DNA of 64,000 nucleotides from Amphibacillus sp052055485 (GTDB taxonomy: Bacteria; Bacillota; Bacilli; Bacillales; Amphibacillaceae), in contig NZ_CP197171.1 of the NCBI RefSeq assembly GCF_052055485.1, positions 1,054,001-1,118,000 of the forward strand, read 5' to 3'. The notes beneath the pieces were generated by a model. That model ran no database searches. It saw only the letters and a list, made by a program, of their open reading frames with translations, and was not told the origin of the DNA. Positions 24,988-33,959 of this stretch are shown here, piece after piece (within the stretch, counting starts at the first letter, position 1; each line of letters opens with the position of its first letter). The position numbers and the translations under genes are program-made.

Positions 24988-25239
24988 TTAAATAAAAAAA
25001 AGGTGTAGAGAGCTCAAAGCAATCATTCCAGGAATCCCTAAAAAACCAACAGTTGTTGCAGTAAATAAGTTGATGGGGACATGTAAACCAAATGAGCCAC
25101 TCAAAATATTTAAGAAAAATAATAATAATGCACCGATTGCTATTTTCGTGATTGCTTTTGGCAGCCATTTAATTGCTTTTAGATTAAATAATATCATGAG
25201 ACCAACGCATATAATGCCAACCATAATAAACAAATTCAT
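24988..25239 (-). CDS. bofA: Pro-sigma-K processing inhibitor BofA
   Basis: An 83-residue membrane protein with two hydrophobic segments. The C-terminal half LLFFLNILSGSFGLHVPINL and TTVGFLGIPGMIAL carries the BofA hallmark GxHVPIN and the LGIPG turn. BofA holds the SpoIVFB intramembrane protease inactive in the mother cell's outer forespore membrane until the forespore signals, timing sigma-K activation. Position after recR and yaaL is the conserved Bacillaceae order. AAGGAGTG precedes the ATG. Confidence 0.93.
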   Translation of the reverse strand: MNLFIMVGIICVGLMILFNLKAIKWLPKAITKIAIGALLLFFLNILSGSFGLHVPINLFTATTVGFLGIPGMIALSSLHLFFI

Positions 25240-25360
25240 TTATATTCACTCCTTGTCTAAATGACTCTTTGCTTCAAATATATGTTTTCAGAAAAAAAAA
25301 AGAACGCCCACATCTCGTGAACCTTCTCTAATTCTATGAGTCCTTTATGATCACCTAATA

Positions 25361-25567
25361 TTAATTAGCATTCAAATGATAGTATCTTGCTTCTCTTAAT
25401 AAATAAAAATACTTTGCTTCAGCAACCATTAATTCAAATCGTCCTGTCTCACTCGGCTCTATACTCTGATCAATAATTTTTTTCAATCGGGTCCATTCAC
25501 TTTGTAACTGTAAGATATCTTGCAATAATTGTTCCTTTTCTTTTTTCCACTTTCGCTTACCAAACAT
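25361..25567 (-). CDS. yaaL: YaaL family protein (DUF2508)
   Basis: A 68-residue charged helical protein matching YaaL. It begins MFGKRKWKKEKEQLLQDILQ and ends KYFYLLREARYYHLNAN, the family's conserved tail. Function is not known. It sits between recR and bofA as in B. subtilis. The ATG at 25567 is chosen over a GTG at 25591 because GAGG lies just upstream and homologues start with MFF/MFG-like residues. Confidence 0.85.
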   Translation of the reverse strand: MFGKRKWKKEKEQLLQDILQLQSEWTRLKKIIDQSIEPSETGRFELMVAEAKYFYLLREARYYHLNAN

Positions 25568-25777
25568 GATTGCCTCACATCCTTTTATCACAGATAATCG
25601 CCCGTAGACTCACACCTTAAAAATAAAATAATTGAAGTGGGAAGCTAACGACTGCTGATGTTCTGATTCACTCGGGTCAACAATAAACTTTAATGAGATA
25701 ATTAATCTTCATCCCAACCCCAGTCCTACGATATTAGCTTGTGTCCTATATTAATTAGTGAGAAAAGCGTCTCTGTT

Positions 25778-26374
25778 TTATAATTCACGTCGACCTTCTA
25801 AAGCTTTAGAGAGTGTTACTTCATCTGCATATTCAAGATCGCCCCCCATAGGGAGACCGTGAGCAATTCGGGTAATTCTAATTCCAGAAGGTTTGACTAA
25901 TCGGGAAATATACATCGCAGTAGCTTCACCTTCGACATTCGGATTTGTAGCTAAAATCAGTTCTGTTACCTTTTCATCCTTTAAGCGATCAAGTAAAGAG
26001 GGAACATTAATATCCTCTGGTCCAATTCCATCAATTGGTGAAATCGCCCCATTTAAAATGTGATATTGTCCATTATATTCTCGCATCTTCTCCATCGCGA
26101 TCACATCTTTCGGATCCTGAACGACACAAATAATAGAATTATCCCTAGATTGATCTTGGCAAATAGAGCAAGGATCTTGATCAGTGATATTTCCACATAT
26201 ATTACAATGGGTCAGTTCCCTTTTCGCACTTACAAGTGCCTTCGCAAAATCTAATACATCATCTTCCTTCATATTTAATACAAAAAAAGCCAGTCGAACC
26301 GCTGTTTTCGGTCCTATTCCTGGCAATTTAGTAAAGCTATCAATTAGCTTTGAAATTGGTTCTGGATAATACAC
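25778..26374 (-). CDS. recR: Recombination mediator RecR
   Basis: A 198-residue protein of normal RecR length. It has a helix-hairpin-helix LIDSFTKLPGIGPKTAVRLA, a four-cysteine zinc motif CNICGNITDQDPCSICQD, and a Toprim domain with ICVVQDPKDVIAME and LILATNPNVEGEATAMYI. With RecO and RecF (also in this window) it loads RecA onto gapped DNA. The start is a GTG preceded by AGGAGGG. It follows yaaK by 12 bp, part of dnaX-yaaK-recR. Confidence 0.96.
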   Translation of the reverse strand: MYYPEPISKLIDSFTKLPGIGPKTAVRLAFFVLNMKEDDVLDFAKALVSAKRELTHCNICGNITDQDPCSICQDQSRDNSIICVVQDPKDVIAMEKMREYNGQYHILNGAISPIDGIGPEDINVPSLLDRLKDEKVTELILATNPNVEGEATAMYISRLVKPSGIRITRIAHGLPMGGDLEYADEVTLSKALEGRREL

Positions 26375-26386
26375 TAATTAGCCCTC

Positions 26387-26713
26387 CTAGAACATCCCTC
26401 CAGGTAAATTCATGCCTTGAGTGAATTTGCCCATTTTCTCATTTGTTATCTCTTCTATTTTTGTTAACACTTCATTTGTTGCCGCAATAATTAAATCTTG
26501 TAGCATTTCAATATCATCTGGGTCAACAACATCTTCATTAATTTCCACGTCAAGGATTTCCTTTTTCCCATTGGCAGTTACCTTAACCATACCACCACCT
26601 GCAGTCGCATCAAAGGTCATCTCTTGTAGTTCTTCCTGTGCTTTGACCATATCTTTTTGCATTTTTTGCATTTGTTTCATCATCTTGTTCATATTTCCCA
26701 TATTTCCACGCAT
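26387..26713 (-). CDS. yaaK: YbaB/EbfC nucleoid-associated protein (YaaK)
   Basis: A 108-residue DNA-binding protein of the YbaB/EbfC family. A methionine- and lysine-rich N-terminal helix (MGNMNKMMKQMQKMQKDMVK) leads into the core VKAQEELQEMTFDATAGGGM and VKVTANGKKEILDVEI, followed by EEITNEKMGKFTQGMNLPGG. It forms tweezer-like dimers on DNA. It lies between dnaX and recR in the conserved order. AAGGAGG precedes the ATG. Confidence 0.95.
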   Translation of the reverse strand: MRGNMGNMNKMMKQMQKMQKDMVKAQEELQEMTFDATAGGGMVKVTANGKKEILDVEINEDVVDPDDIEMLQDLIIAATNEVLTKIEEITNEKMGKFTQGMNLPGGMF

Positions 26714-26740
26714 ATTTTTTCCTCCTTAAGGGTACATTTA

Positions 26741-28441
26741 TTATTCTTCATGAATTTCTAATAAATCATCACCAACAAGCTTTCGTGCTTCTGATACAAT
26801 TGGATCTTCCTGTTCTTTATCTTCTGAGTCATTAGTATCTTTTTTTGTTTGTTGACGTTGTTTGGCGATAAAGTCCTGCCGTAATTCAAGCCAATTCGTT
26901 TCTGGAATCGGGATGAAATGCATCTCTTTTCCCAATACCTCTAACAAAAGTGATTCAATCGTTTGCTGATGATCAAGGGCAAGCGAACAATGAATATCGT
27001 ATTTAAATGATATGACGAGCATTTCTACAGAAGCGGCACTTGGCTTTGCATCTTGTAATACAGCGTGAGCCGGTGCACTTTGTTGCTTTAGCATGTTCAT
27101 AAATATCGTCCATTTACCATGAACTTCTTGTAGAAATTTCTTCTCTGCCTCACTTAGCACTTGACGAATCCGTTCATAAGGCACTCGATACTTATTTTTA
27201 GCTGGTGATGTTCGCTGTTTAGCTGCCTGTGCTTGAACGGGTTCATTTGATGAAACCTTGTTAGCTTTAATTGTCTGTAATTCTTTTTCTAGTTTATCAA
27301 GCTTTTCTGTTAACTGCAAAAGTTGTGTTGAATCGACATCTGAAGCTTTCTGTTGCGTTTGGGCCTCTGTCAACTTTAACATCGTAATCTCAATGAAAAC
27401 CTTTGGTGTATTAGTCCACTTCATTTCTTGCTGACATTGATTTAATTCAGTAATTGCCTTTTGAATCCAGTCAGCAGATACTTGTTTCTGTAACTCAATA
27501 AAAGGTTGATCAACAACGGCTCGTTCTAATAAATCATCAAAATCTGATGTGCTTTGATAAAGAAGGAGATCACGTAAAAAATAGATTAAATCATGAATTA
27601 ATCGCCCTGGATCCTTTCCCTCTTGAATAAATAGATCAACTAATTTTAAAACCAATTTTGCATCTTGATGATAAAGTGCATCAAGCAATTCTGTTAATTT
27701 CCCTTGGGAAACTGATCCTGTTATGGCTAGGACATCTTCAAGCTCAACAATCTGATCACTATATGAAATAGCTTGATCAAGTAAACTCAAAGCATCACGC
27801 ATTCCACCTTCTGCAGCTAGTGAGATCGCGTGAAAAGCTTCATCTGTCACTTCTATTTCTTCTTGTGCCATAATGTCTTTCATTCGACTAATCAAAAATG
27901 GGGGCGTAATCCGCTTAAAATCAAAACGTTGACATCTTGAAATAATCGTTAATGGAATTTTATGTGGCTCTGTCGTTGCTAAAATAAAGATCACATGTGG
28001 TGGGGGCTCTTCTAATGTTTTTAATAGTGCATTGAAAGCACCAATCGAAAGCATATGAACCTCATCAATAATGTAAACTTTATAAGTAACTGCGCTTGGC
28101 GCATATTTCACTTTATCACGAATATCACGAATTTGCTCAACACCATTATTCGATGCCGCATCAATTTCAATTACATCTGAAATCGTGCCATCTTGAATTC
28201 CAATGCATGCATCACATTCTCCACATGGCTCTTTTACAGGTGCTGCTTGACAGTTAACTGCTTTAGCAAAAATCTTCGCTGCACTTGTTTTTCCTGTCCC
28301 TCGTGGACCAGAAAATAAATAAGCATGAGAAAATTTATTTTGAAAAATGGCATTTTGCAAGGTACGAGTAATATGTGATTGTCCAACGACATCATCGAAT
28401 TTCTGTGGTCGCCACACACGATAAAGGGCTTGATAGCTCAT
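26741..28441 (-). CDS. dnaX: DNA polymerase III gamma/tau subunit
   Basis: A 566-residue clamp-loader ATPase. Motifs are MSYQALYRVWRPQKFDDVVG at the start, Walker A GPRGTGKTSAAKIFA, the zinc module with CGECDAC, VYIIDEVHMLS, and the sensor region LATTEPHKIPLTIISRCQRF. A long C-terminal tau-type tail contains a leucine-rich coiled coil (residues about 360-395) and a basic linker. The frame opens 18 codons upstream, but the ATG at 28441 gives the family start. It is read together with yaaK and recR, downstream of the SRP RNA gene. Confidence 0.95.
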   Translation of the reverse strand: MSYQALYRVWRPQKFDDVVGQSHITRTLQNAIFQNKFSHAYLFSGPRGTGKTSAAKIFAKAVNCQAAPVKEPCGECDACIGIQDGTISDVIEIDAASNNGVEQIRDIRDKVKYAPSAVTYKVYIIDEVHMLSIGAFNALLKTLEEPPPHVIFILATTEPHKIPLTIISRCQRFDFKRITPPFLISRMKDIMAQEEIEVTDEAFHAISLAAEGGMRDALSLLDQAISYSDQIVELEDVLAITGSVSQGKLTELLDALYHQDAKLVLKLVDLFIQEGKDPGRLIHDLIYFLRDLLLYQSTSDFDDLLERAVVDQPFIELQKQVSADWIQKAITELNQCQQEMKWTNTPKVFIEITMLKLTEAQTQQKASDVDSTQLLQLTEKLDKLEKELQTIKANKVSSNEPVQAQAAKQRTSPAKNKYRVPYERIRQVLSEAEKKFLQEVHGKWTIFMNMLKQQSAPAHAVLQDAKPSAASVEMLVISFKYDIHCSLALDHQQTIESLLLEVLGKEMHFIPIPETNWLELRQDFIAKQRQQTKKDTNDSEDKEQEDPIVSEARKLVGDDLLEIHEE

Positions 28442-28740
28442 TTTTTGCCTTGTCCTCCCTATTTGGAATCCCTTTCTATTATAACTGAAATCCACCCCAA
28501 ATGTGAATGAATACTATGTAATATCTCTAATTTTAGAAAAAACTCGTCTTTGAATGGCGCAATGGCAACGATGACTCCATGATTAACTGCTCCATACTGC
28601 TTTGCAAGAAGTGTCATATCACTGAATAAATTTATAATATAACGCGAGCTGCTTATACTATTTTTTCTTATCCTTTAAACATGAAAAGATGATCTATTTC
28701 AGGCACAATACTCTGCTCGCCACTTTTCCTGCTAAGGTGT
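28442..28740. other. Intergenic stretch between dnaX and SRP RNA terminator
   Basis: About 300 bp with no credible gene, repeat or RNA signature. It should contain the dnaX promoter. Confidence 0.5.
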
Positions 28741-28743
28741 AAA

Positions 28744-28788
28744 AAAATTCTCTCACCAAAATGGCAAGAGAATTTGATTTTTTATATA
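28744..28788 (-). terminator. Terminator of SRP RNA gene
   Basis: On the minus strand AAATTCTCT and AGAGAATTT form a stem followed by seven T, about 15 bp after the mature 3' end of the RNA. Confidence 0.8.
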
Positions 28789-28790
28789 AC

Positions 28791-29061
28791 GCCGTGCACC
28801 TATCATCGATCACACATCCCTAAGCGTTACATAAATTCATGACTCAGCCCAGGCTTCCCTGCGGCACACGCGAGAGACCGCTTACTGCTGCTTTCTTCCG
28901 AACCTGACAGGATTCACGGGTTCACGTTGCGCAGGACCCAAACATCAACATCAATTCTTTATGGCAGACCTTATAGATGCGTACCTCAGATAGGAATTCA
29001 GTCTCGCTATAGCGGATTGCGAGTACAGGGCACCGCTACCTCCCCACCTAGCACGGCAAGA
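28791..29061 (-). ncRNA. scr: Signal recognition particle RNA (6S-like large scRNA)
   Basis: The minus strand reads TCTTGCCGTGCTAGGTGGGG and continues AGGTAGCGGTGCCCTGTA, as in the Bacillus SRP RNA 5' Alu domain. The S domain is present: GGTCCTGCGCAACG, GTCAGGTTCGGAAG with AAAGCAGCA, and GTGCCGCAGGGAAGCCTGGG. The 3' end AGGTGCACGGC pairs with the 5' end. About 271 nt, the large Alu-containing type of Bacilli. It assembles with Ffh for membrane targeting. The site between tadA and dnaX is the same as in B. subtilis. Ends are set by pairing and may be off by a few bases. Confidence 0.97.
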
Positions 29062-29101
29062 TTGCAAACTATATTTAGGCACAATAAATTGCGCACTTAT
29101 T

Positions 29102-29130
29102 AGTATAATCTGTTTTAAGCAAAATTGCAA
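29102..29130 (-). promoter_or_regulatory. Sigma-A promoter of SRP RNA
   Basis: On the minus strand TTGCAA (29125-29130), a 17-bp spacer and TATACT (29102-29107). It would start transcription some 35 bases before the mature 5' end, implying 5' processing. Confidence 0.7.
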
Positions 29131-29136
29131 TGCTTA

Positions 29137-29643
29137 TCATTTGTTATTTTCTTCCTTATACTCAGTTAGAGAAATAATTTGACTGTCTTTCTTTTCTAAG
29201 CGCAATTTTTTAAAAAAATCTTTCAACAAGCGTGAACAAGCTTCATTCAAAACGCCGCCTAATAGATCAACTTGATGGTTGAAACGATGGTTCTCAAGTA
29301 AGTTAACGATTGAGCCTGCACAACCTGCTTTAGGATCATAAGCGCCAAAGACAACACGCGGAATTCGTGCTTGTAAAATTGCTCCAGCACACATTGGACA
29401 CGGCTCTAGAGTGACATATAACGTACAGTTATCTAAGCGCCAACTGTTGAGAATGTCATTCCCCTTATCAATCACAAGCATTTCTGCATGAGAAGCCGTT
29501 GTTTGTAAAGCCTCACGTAAATTAAAAGCACGGGCGACAACTTCATCTTGATGGACAAGTACCGCACCAATTGGTACTTCCCCCAATTGAGCTGCCTTAA
29601 TGGCTTCTGCTAGTGCAAGTTCCATGTAATCTTCATCTGTCAT
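29137..29643 (-). CDS. tadA: tRNA adenosine(34) deaminase TadA
   Basis: A 168-residue zinc deaminase that converts the wobble adenosine of tRNA-Arg(ACG) to inosine. The zinc-binding and catalytic motifs are SHAEM (His52, Glu54) and EPCPMCAGAIL (Cys82, Cys85), and AYDPKAGCAGS follows. The ATG at 29643 is preferred to an upstream one because AAGGAG lies about 8 bp before it. It lies upstream of the SRP RNA gene as in B. subtilis. Confidence 0.95.
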   Translation of the reverse strand: MTDEDYMELALAEAIKAAQLGEVPIGAVLVHQDEVVARAFNLREALQTTASHAEMLVIDKGNDILNSWRLDNCTLYVTLEPCPMCAGAILQARIPRVVFGAYDPKAGCAGSIVNLLENHRFNHQVDLLGGVLNEACSRLLKDFFKKLRLEKKDSQIISLTEYKEENNK

Positions 29644-29903
29644 ACCAAGCTCTCCTTGAATCTTTTTTCTCATTTAAGTATAACATTTTTTTGTAAAACT
29701 CTCATTCCCTCATCTTTTAATAAAGCAATTGCATGAATAACTTCTTAGAATAAACTCACTGCAAACTTGTTCGAAATAACATCATAAGACAAACACACTT
29801 ATTTTATTTTTTATATTTTAACTATTAAAATTCCACTATGTTGTCACCACTTCTTAGGCACAATTTTATCTTCCCAACATGTAAAAAATGAACTTTATTT
29901 AGT

Positions 29904-29933
29904 GTCACTTGCCCACACTTTACAGCATAGAAT
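29904..29933 (+). promoter_or_regulatory. Candidate sigma-E promoter of yaaH
   Basis: GTCACTT (29904-29910), a 15-bp spacer and CATAGAAT (29926-29933) resemble the mother-cell consensus (KMATATT / CATACAAT, seven of eight in the -10). The B. subtilis yaaH gene is sigma-E controlled. The remainder of 29644-29903 shows nothing recognisable. Confidence 0.45.
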
Positions 29934-29963
29934 AACACGAATAATGAGTTAGGAGGATTTATT

Positions 29964-31250
29964 GTGCAAATTTATATTGTTAAACAGGGTGATTCGATAT
30001 ATAGCATCGCCAATACCTTTGGCTCTTCTGTTGAAGACATTGTTCAAGCGAATGAATTAGAAACCCCTGGAGAACTTGTTGTCGGTCAAGCATTAGTCAT
30101 CCCTATTGTTGGGCAATTTTATTTTGTTCGTCCTGGTGATAGTCTATATTCTATTAGCCAAACATTTAATTTAACTGTTACAGAGCTTGCAGAGATTAAT
30201 GCAATTAATCCAAATCAACCTTTACCTATTGGTTTTAGATTATATATTCCTGAGCAGCCTAAAATAACAATTGAAACGAATGCTTACGTAGAGCCGATCG
30301 GTGAAACTGTCTCTCCGGCATTAATTAACGCTGCCGAAAAGCATGCTGATCAATTAACATACCTTGCCCCTTTTAGTTATCAAGTCAATCGTGATGGTAG
30401 CCTTTCAGCACCACCTCTTAATGATTTCCCGATGATTGCTGAAAATAATCAAGCTGCACTGATGCTAGCGGTAACCAACTTAGAAGAAGGAGCTTTTAGC
30501 GAAGAACTAGGTAGTTTAATTGTTAATGACCAAACGATCCAAGAAAATTTACTTGATCAAATCATTTCAACAGCAAACGAAGTAGGCTATCGAGATGTAC
30601 ATTTTGACTTTGAATTTCTTCCCGCAACCGATCGAGAAGCTTTCAATCAATTTTTACGTCGGGCAAAAGCCCGATTGAGTCAAGAGAATTTATTAATGTC
30701 AACAGCTTTAGCACCAAAAACAAGTGCAACTCAGCAAGGACAATGGTATGAGGCTCATGATTACCAAGCCCATGGCGAAATTGCAGATTTTGTTGTTTTA
30801 ATGACTTACGAATGGGGGTACAGTGGTGGACCACCAATGGCTGTTTCTCCTATTGACCAAGTCAGACGGGTCGTTGACTATGCCTTAACAGAAATACCAG
30901 CAGAGAAAATAATGCTCGGACAGAATTTATACGGCTATGATTGGACGTTACCGTTTGAACCAGGAGGTGAGTATGCACGTGCCTTAAGTCCACAACAAGC
31001 TATTCAGTTAGCACGTGAAAATAATCAAGCCATTTCTTATCAAACGACCGCCCAAGCTCCTTACTTTCAATATACTGATTCGGAAGGAAATAGACATGAA
31101 GTCTGGTTTGAGGATGCTCGCTCTATCCAAGCAAAATTTGATCTAATCAAAGAAAAGGATTTACGAGGAATTAGTTATTGGAAACTCGGCTTAGCATTCC
31201 CACAAAATTGGTTGTTATTAGAAGACCAATTCACAATTAGAAAATACTGA
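29964..31250 (+). CDS. yaaH: Spore cortex-lytic N-acetylglucosaminidase, LysM-GH18 (YaaH/SleL)
   Basis: A 428-residue protein with two N-terminal LysM peptidoglycan-binding domains (IYIVKQGDSIYSIANTFG, residues 3-20, and YFVRPGDSLYSISQTFN, residues 52-68), then a GH18 domain from about 100. The catalytic motif is DVHFDFEFL near residue 212, with Glu as acid. Family members degrade cortex muramic-lactam peptidoglycan during germination. There is no signal peptide, as usual for YaaH, which is placed on spores by its LysM domains. The GTG start has AGGAGG seven bases upstream. It faces away from tadA and precedes the germination receptor operon. Confidence 0.92.
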   Translation: MQIYIVKQGDSIYSIANTFGSSVEDIVQANELETPGELVVGQALVIPIVGQFYFVRPGDSLYSISQTFNLTVTELAEINAINPNQPLPIGFRLYIPEQPKITIETNAYVEPIGETVSPALINAAEKHADQLTYLAPFSYQVNRDGSLSAPPLNDFPMIAENNQAALMLAVTNLEEGAFSEELGSLIVNDQTIQENLLDQIISTANEVGYRDVHFDFEFLPATDREAFNQFLRRAKARLSQENLLMSTALAPKTSATQQGQWYEAHDYQAHGEIADFVVLMTYEWGYSGGPPMAVSPIDQVRRVVDYALTEIPAEKIMLGQNLYGYDWTLPFEPGGEYARALSPQQAIQLARENNQAISYQTTAQAPYFQYTDSEGNRHEVWFEDARSIQAKFDLIKEKDLRGISYWKLGLAFPQNWLLLEDQFTIRKY

Positions 31251-31256
31251 ATCAAT

Positions 31257-31292
31257 CCCACTTCATGGCGTTATGAAGTGGGGTTATTTGTG
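31257..31292 (+). terminator. Terminator after yaaH
   Basis: A perfect stem CCCACTTCAT/ATGAAGTGGG with a 6-base loop lies 7 bp after the stop codon, followed by a short T-rich segment. Confidence 0.75.
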
Positions 31293-31327
31293 TAGTAGAT
31301 TAAGTTAAAAATATCTCAATCATCTAT

Positions 31328-31356
31328 GTATAGAATACTTAAAATCACTCAAACTA
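31328..31356 (+). promoter_or_regulatory. Candidate sigma-G promoter of gerA-type operon
   Basis: GTATA (31328-31332), a 17-bp spacer and CAAACTA (31350-31356, one mismatch to CATNNTA). It lies 23 bp before the TTG start chosen for the first ger gene, and germinant receptor operons are normally sigma-G controlled. Confidence 0.5.
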
Positions 31357-31379
31357 AATTTGAAATTGAGGTGAATTCT

Positions 31380-32849
31380 TTGCTAAGAAAAAAACAAGCT
31401 AAAAACAACACTGATAAAATAAGCTCTGATCTTGTTAAAAATATAGATAAAATTAAAAATGATTTTTCATATCAAGTAAACAATGATTTTTCATTCAGAA
31501 TGTTAACAGCTAAATATAATCAAAAAAGGATCTGTCTTTGCTATTACGCTTCAATCGTCAATAGCGATAAAATTGAAGAGTCCATTATTGAACCTCTTCT
31601 TGAACAAGATGGGGATTCGCTTATCGACATTGTTACCGTTGAATGTGTTAAGACTATGACTGACAGTACCGAGATTAATCATAATGTGACAAGCGGTAAA
31701 GTCATTTTATTTATGGAAGATCACCCAATAGCCTATGCATTCGATGTCACAAAATTTGAACATCGACAAGTTAGTCTAGCAGAAAATGAAAATGTTGTTC
31801 GTGGGCCAAAAGAAGCCTTTTCAGAATCCATCCATATCAATATTTCACTTATTCGAAAACGAATCCGTAATCAACAGCTCGTGTCAGAAGTACAGCACAT
31901 CGGACAGCGATCTAAGCAAGATATTCACATGATCTACATTGCTGATCTTGTTAATGAGGAATTATTAAAGGAAATTCGAGCACGAATTCAGCAAATAACT
32001 GTCGATTCTGTTCAAAATCTTGAACTATTAGAGCAACATATTGAGGATCGGCCGCTTTCAATCTTCCCGACTATTTTATATACTGAGCGCCCTGACAATG
32101 CATGTACTTATATCAATCGTGGTCATGTTATTCTCTTAATGGAAAGCTCGGCTGCTTGCTTGATCGTCCCGATTAATTTCTGGGCATTTCTTCAAAATAT
32201 AGAAGATCGCTATTCCCGAGTCGTTTTTGGTAACTTTGCTAGAACAATTCGTTTTCTCTCGCTTTTTCTAACGACGATGGTGTCAGCACTTTATGTTGCC
32301 TTAGCTAATTTCCATAGTGAAATGATCCCGCTCGACCTATTATTAGCGATTGCTTCTGCAAGAGATCAAGTCCCTTTACCCTTGCTTTTCGAAGTGATTC
32401 TAATGGAAGTCGCCTTCGAACTGATTCGAGAAGCAGGGGTACGCATTCCAAACCCACTTGGTCCCACAATTGGTATTGTTGGTGCTTTAATTCTTGGACA
32501 AGCTGCGGTAGAGGCGAATATCATTAGTCCAATTGTTGTGATTGTTTCTGCCTTATCTGGTTTAACATCGTTTGTTATCAGTGATCCGAGCTTCAATTTC
32601 ACAGTTAGATTGACACGGTTTATTTTTATTTTTGGTGCCTGCTTCTTTGGGATATATAGCTTGATGATTACTTTTACGCTTTGGATGATGTATGCCGTAT
32701 CAATAAAATCATTTGGCGTGCCTTACTTTGCACCCCTAGCACCAAACTACCGATCAAACAATGACACCTACTTTAGAAAACCATTGAAAAAGGAAAAATG
32801 GCGTCCTAAATACTTATTACCAAAAGATTTAAAAATGATTAAAAAGTAG
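31380..32849 (+). CDS. Spore germinant receptor A subunit (GerA/GerKA family)
   Basis: A 489-residue GerA-family subunit. A soluble N-terminal domain (about 250 residues) precedes the membrane part; hallmarks are ERPDNACTYINRGHVILLME, FHSEMIPLDLLLAIASARD, FELIREAGVRIPNPLG and PTIGIVGALILGQAAV. It forms the germinant-sensing complex in the spore inner membrane with the next two gene products. The frame opens at 31326, but the TTG at 31380 has GAGGTG six bases upstream and lies after a sigma-G-like promoter. The nutrient recognised cannot be predicted. The operon is inserted between yaaH and dgk. Confidence 0.92.
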   Translation: MLRKKQAKNNTDKISSDLVKNIDKIKNDFSYQVNNDFSFRMLTAKYNQKRICLCYYASIVNSDKIEESIIEPLLEQDGDSLIDIVTVECVKTMTDSTEINHNVTSGKVILFMEDHPIAYAFDVTKFEHRQVSLAENENVVRGPKEAFSESIHINISLIRKRIRNQQLVSEVQHIGQRSKQDIHMIYIADLVNEELLKEIRARIQQITVDSVQNLELLEQHIEDRPLSIFPTILYTERPDNACTYINRGHVILLMESSAACLIVPINFWAFLQNIEDRYSRVVFGNFARTIRFLSLFLTTMVSALYVALANFHSEMIPLDLLLAIASARDQVPLPLLFEVILMEVAFELIREAGVRIPNPLGPTIGIVGALILGQAAVEANIISPIVVIVSALSGLTSFVISDPSFNFTVRLTRFIFIFGACFFGIYSLMITFTLWMMYAVSIKSFGVPYFAPLAPNYRSNNDTYFRKPLKKEKWRPKYLLPKDLKMIKK

Positions 32850-32864
32850 AGGAGGATGACTAGA

Positions 32865-33959
32865 ATGAAGGTCGATACAAAACTTTCCACTTATGAAATT
32901 TGTGCTCTAACGATTATTTTTATATCACTGAAATTATCGGATACAACACCTACATTGCTAGCACAAACGACCCAAAATGCTTTTTGGTACGTTCCATTAC
33001 TATCCATTATCGTTATTTCACCTTTTCTTTTCATCCTATACTATTTATTAGCAAAATATAAGGCAAGGAATCTAGTCGATCTTTTTGAAATTTTACTCGG
33101 TAAATTTTTAGGAAAAACATTAGCCTTTTTTATTTTTCTATATAGTTATTTTCTTGCTGCTTTTGACTTTAGAGGCTATGTTAATCAAATAAAATTACTG
33201 TATTTTGAAAAATCATCAATCAATATTATTTTTGTTTTACTCATTTTCATTTGTATTTTCGGAGGAATTAGGGGGATAAAAGTGATTGGCTATACAGCAA
33301 AGGTTTTTTTTCCTTTTTTGGAATTAGTTCTTCTCCTACTCGTTGCTCTAACCCTTCCCTCTATTGTTGTCGAACGTATTTATCCTATTTTTGGCTCTGG
33401 TCTTTCCCATGTGTTAACTGAAAGCGTATCTAGGACGTCGCTTTTTGCTAGCACTATTTTACTCATGATGATCCCGTCCATTGCTAAGAAACCAGAGAAC
33501 TTTTATAAAGGGACCATTATTGGATTAATTATTTCTGCGATTCAAATCGTTTTTCTATTTTTTATTTATACGACTTTTATTGACTATAAATCAATTTCTA
33601 AAACGCCTTTTCCCTTTCATGAGATTGCGCTCTACGTCGATTTAGGAAGCTTTTTTACTAATGTAGAAACCTTTTTCATGACTTTTTGGCTATTAGCAAC
33701 TTTTATCAGATTTACTCTCTTTCTCTATTTAATAACCTGGCTATTTGGGGCGATTTTTAATATTGAAAAATTCGAACTACTCCTTTTACCGATGGGATTT
33801 TTAATCATGGTCATTGGTTTAATACCAGATAATATGATTATAACGGAATTGGTTTATCGTAATCAGTTACTTAGTATAGCATCAACCACTACATTTGTTT
33901 TCCCATTGATCTTACTTGTCGGTCATTTTTTCAAACGAGGAAAGGGGAGATCATCGTGA
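32865..33959 (+). CDS. Spore germinant receptor B subunit (GerB permease family)
   Basis: A 364-residue APC-superfamily integral membrane protein of the spore germination permease type with about ten hydrophobic segments. It begins MKVDTKLSTYEICALTIIFI and contains LLAQTTQNAFWYVPLLSIIV and a FEILLGKFLGKTLAFFIF segment. GerB subunits hold the amino-acid-type ligand-binding pocket. The ATG at 32865 is chosen because GGAGG lies 9 bp upstream; the ATG at 32856 directly abuts the site. It overlaps the C gene by 4 bp. Confidence 0.92.
   Translation: MKVDTKLSTYEICALTIIFISLKLSDTTPTLLAQTTQNAFWYVPLLSIIVISPFLFILYYLLAKYKARNLVDLFEILLGKFLGKTLAFFIFLYSYFLAAFDFRGYVNQIKLLYFEKSSINIIFVLLIFICIFGGIRGIKVIGYTAKVFFPFLELVLLLLVALTLPSIVVERIYPIFGSGLSHVLTESVSRTSLFASTILLMMIPSIAKKPENFYKGTIIGLIISAIQIVFLFFIYTTFIDYKSISKTPFPFHEIALYVDLGSFFTNVETFFMTFWLLATFIRFTLFLYLITWLFGAIFNIEKFELLLLPMGFLIMVIGLIPDNMIITELVYRNQLLSIASTTTFVFPLILLVGHFFKRGKGRSS

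Noticed and set aside
31326..31379. Upstream ATG as start of the first ger gene
   Set aside because: The likely sigma-G promoter lies inside this stretch and the TTG at 31380 has the better ribosome-binding site.
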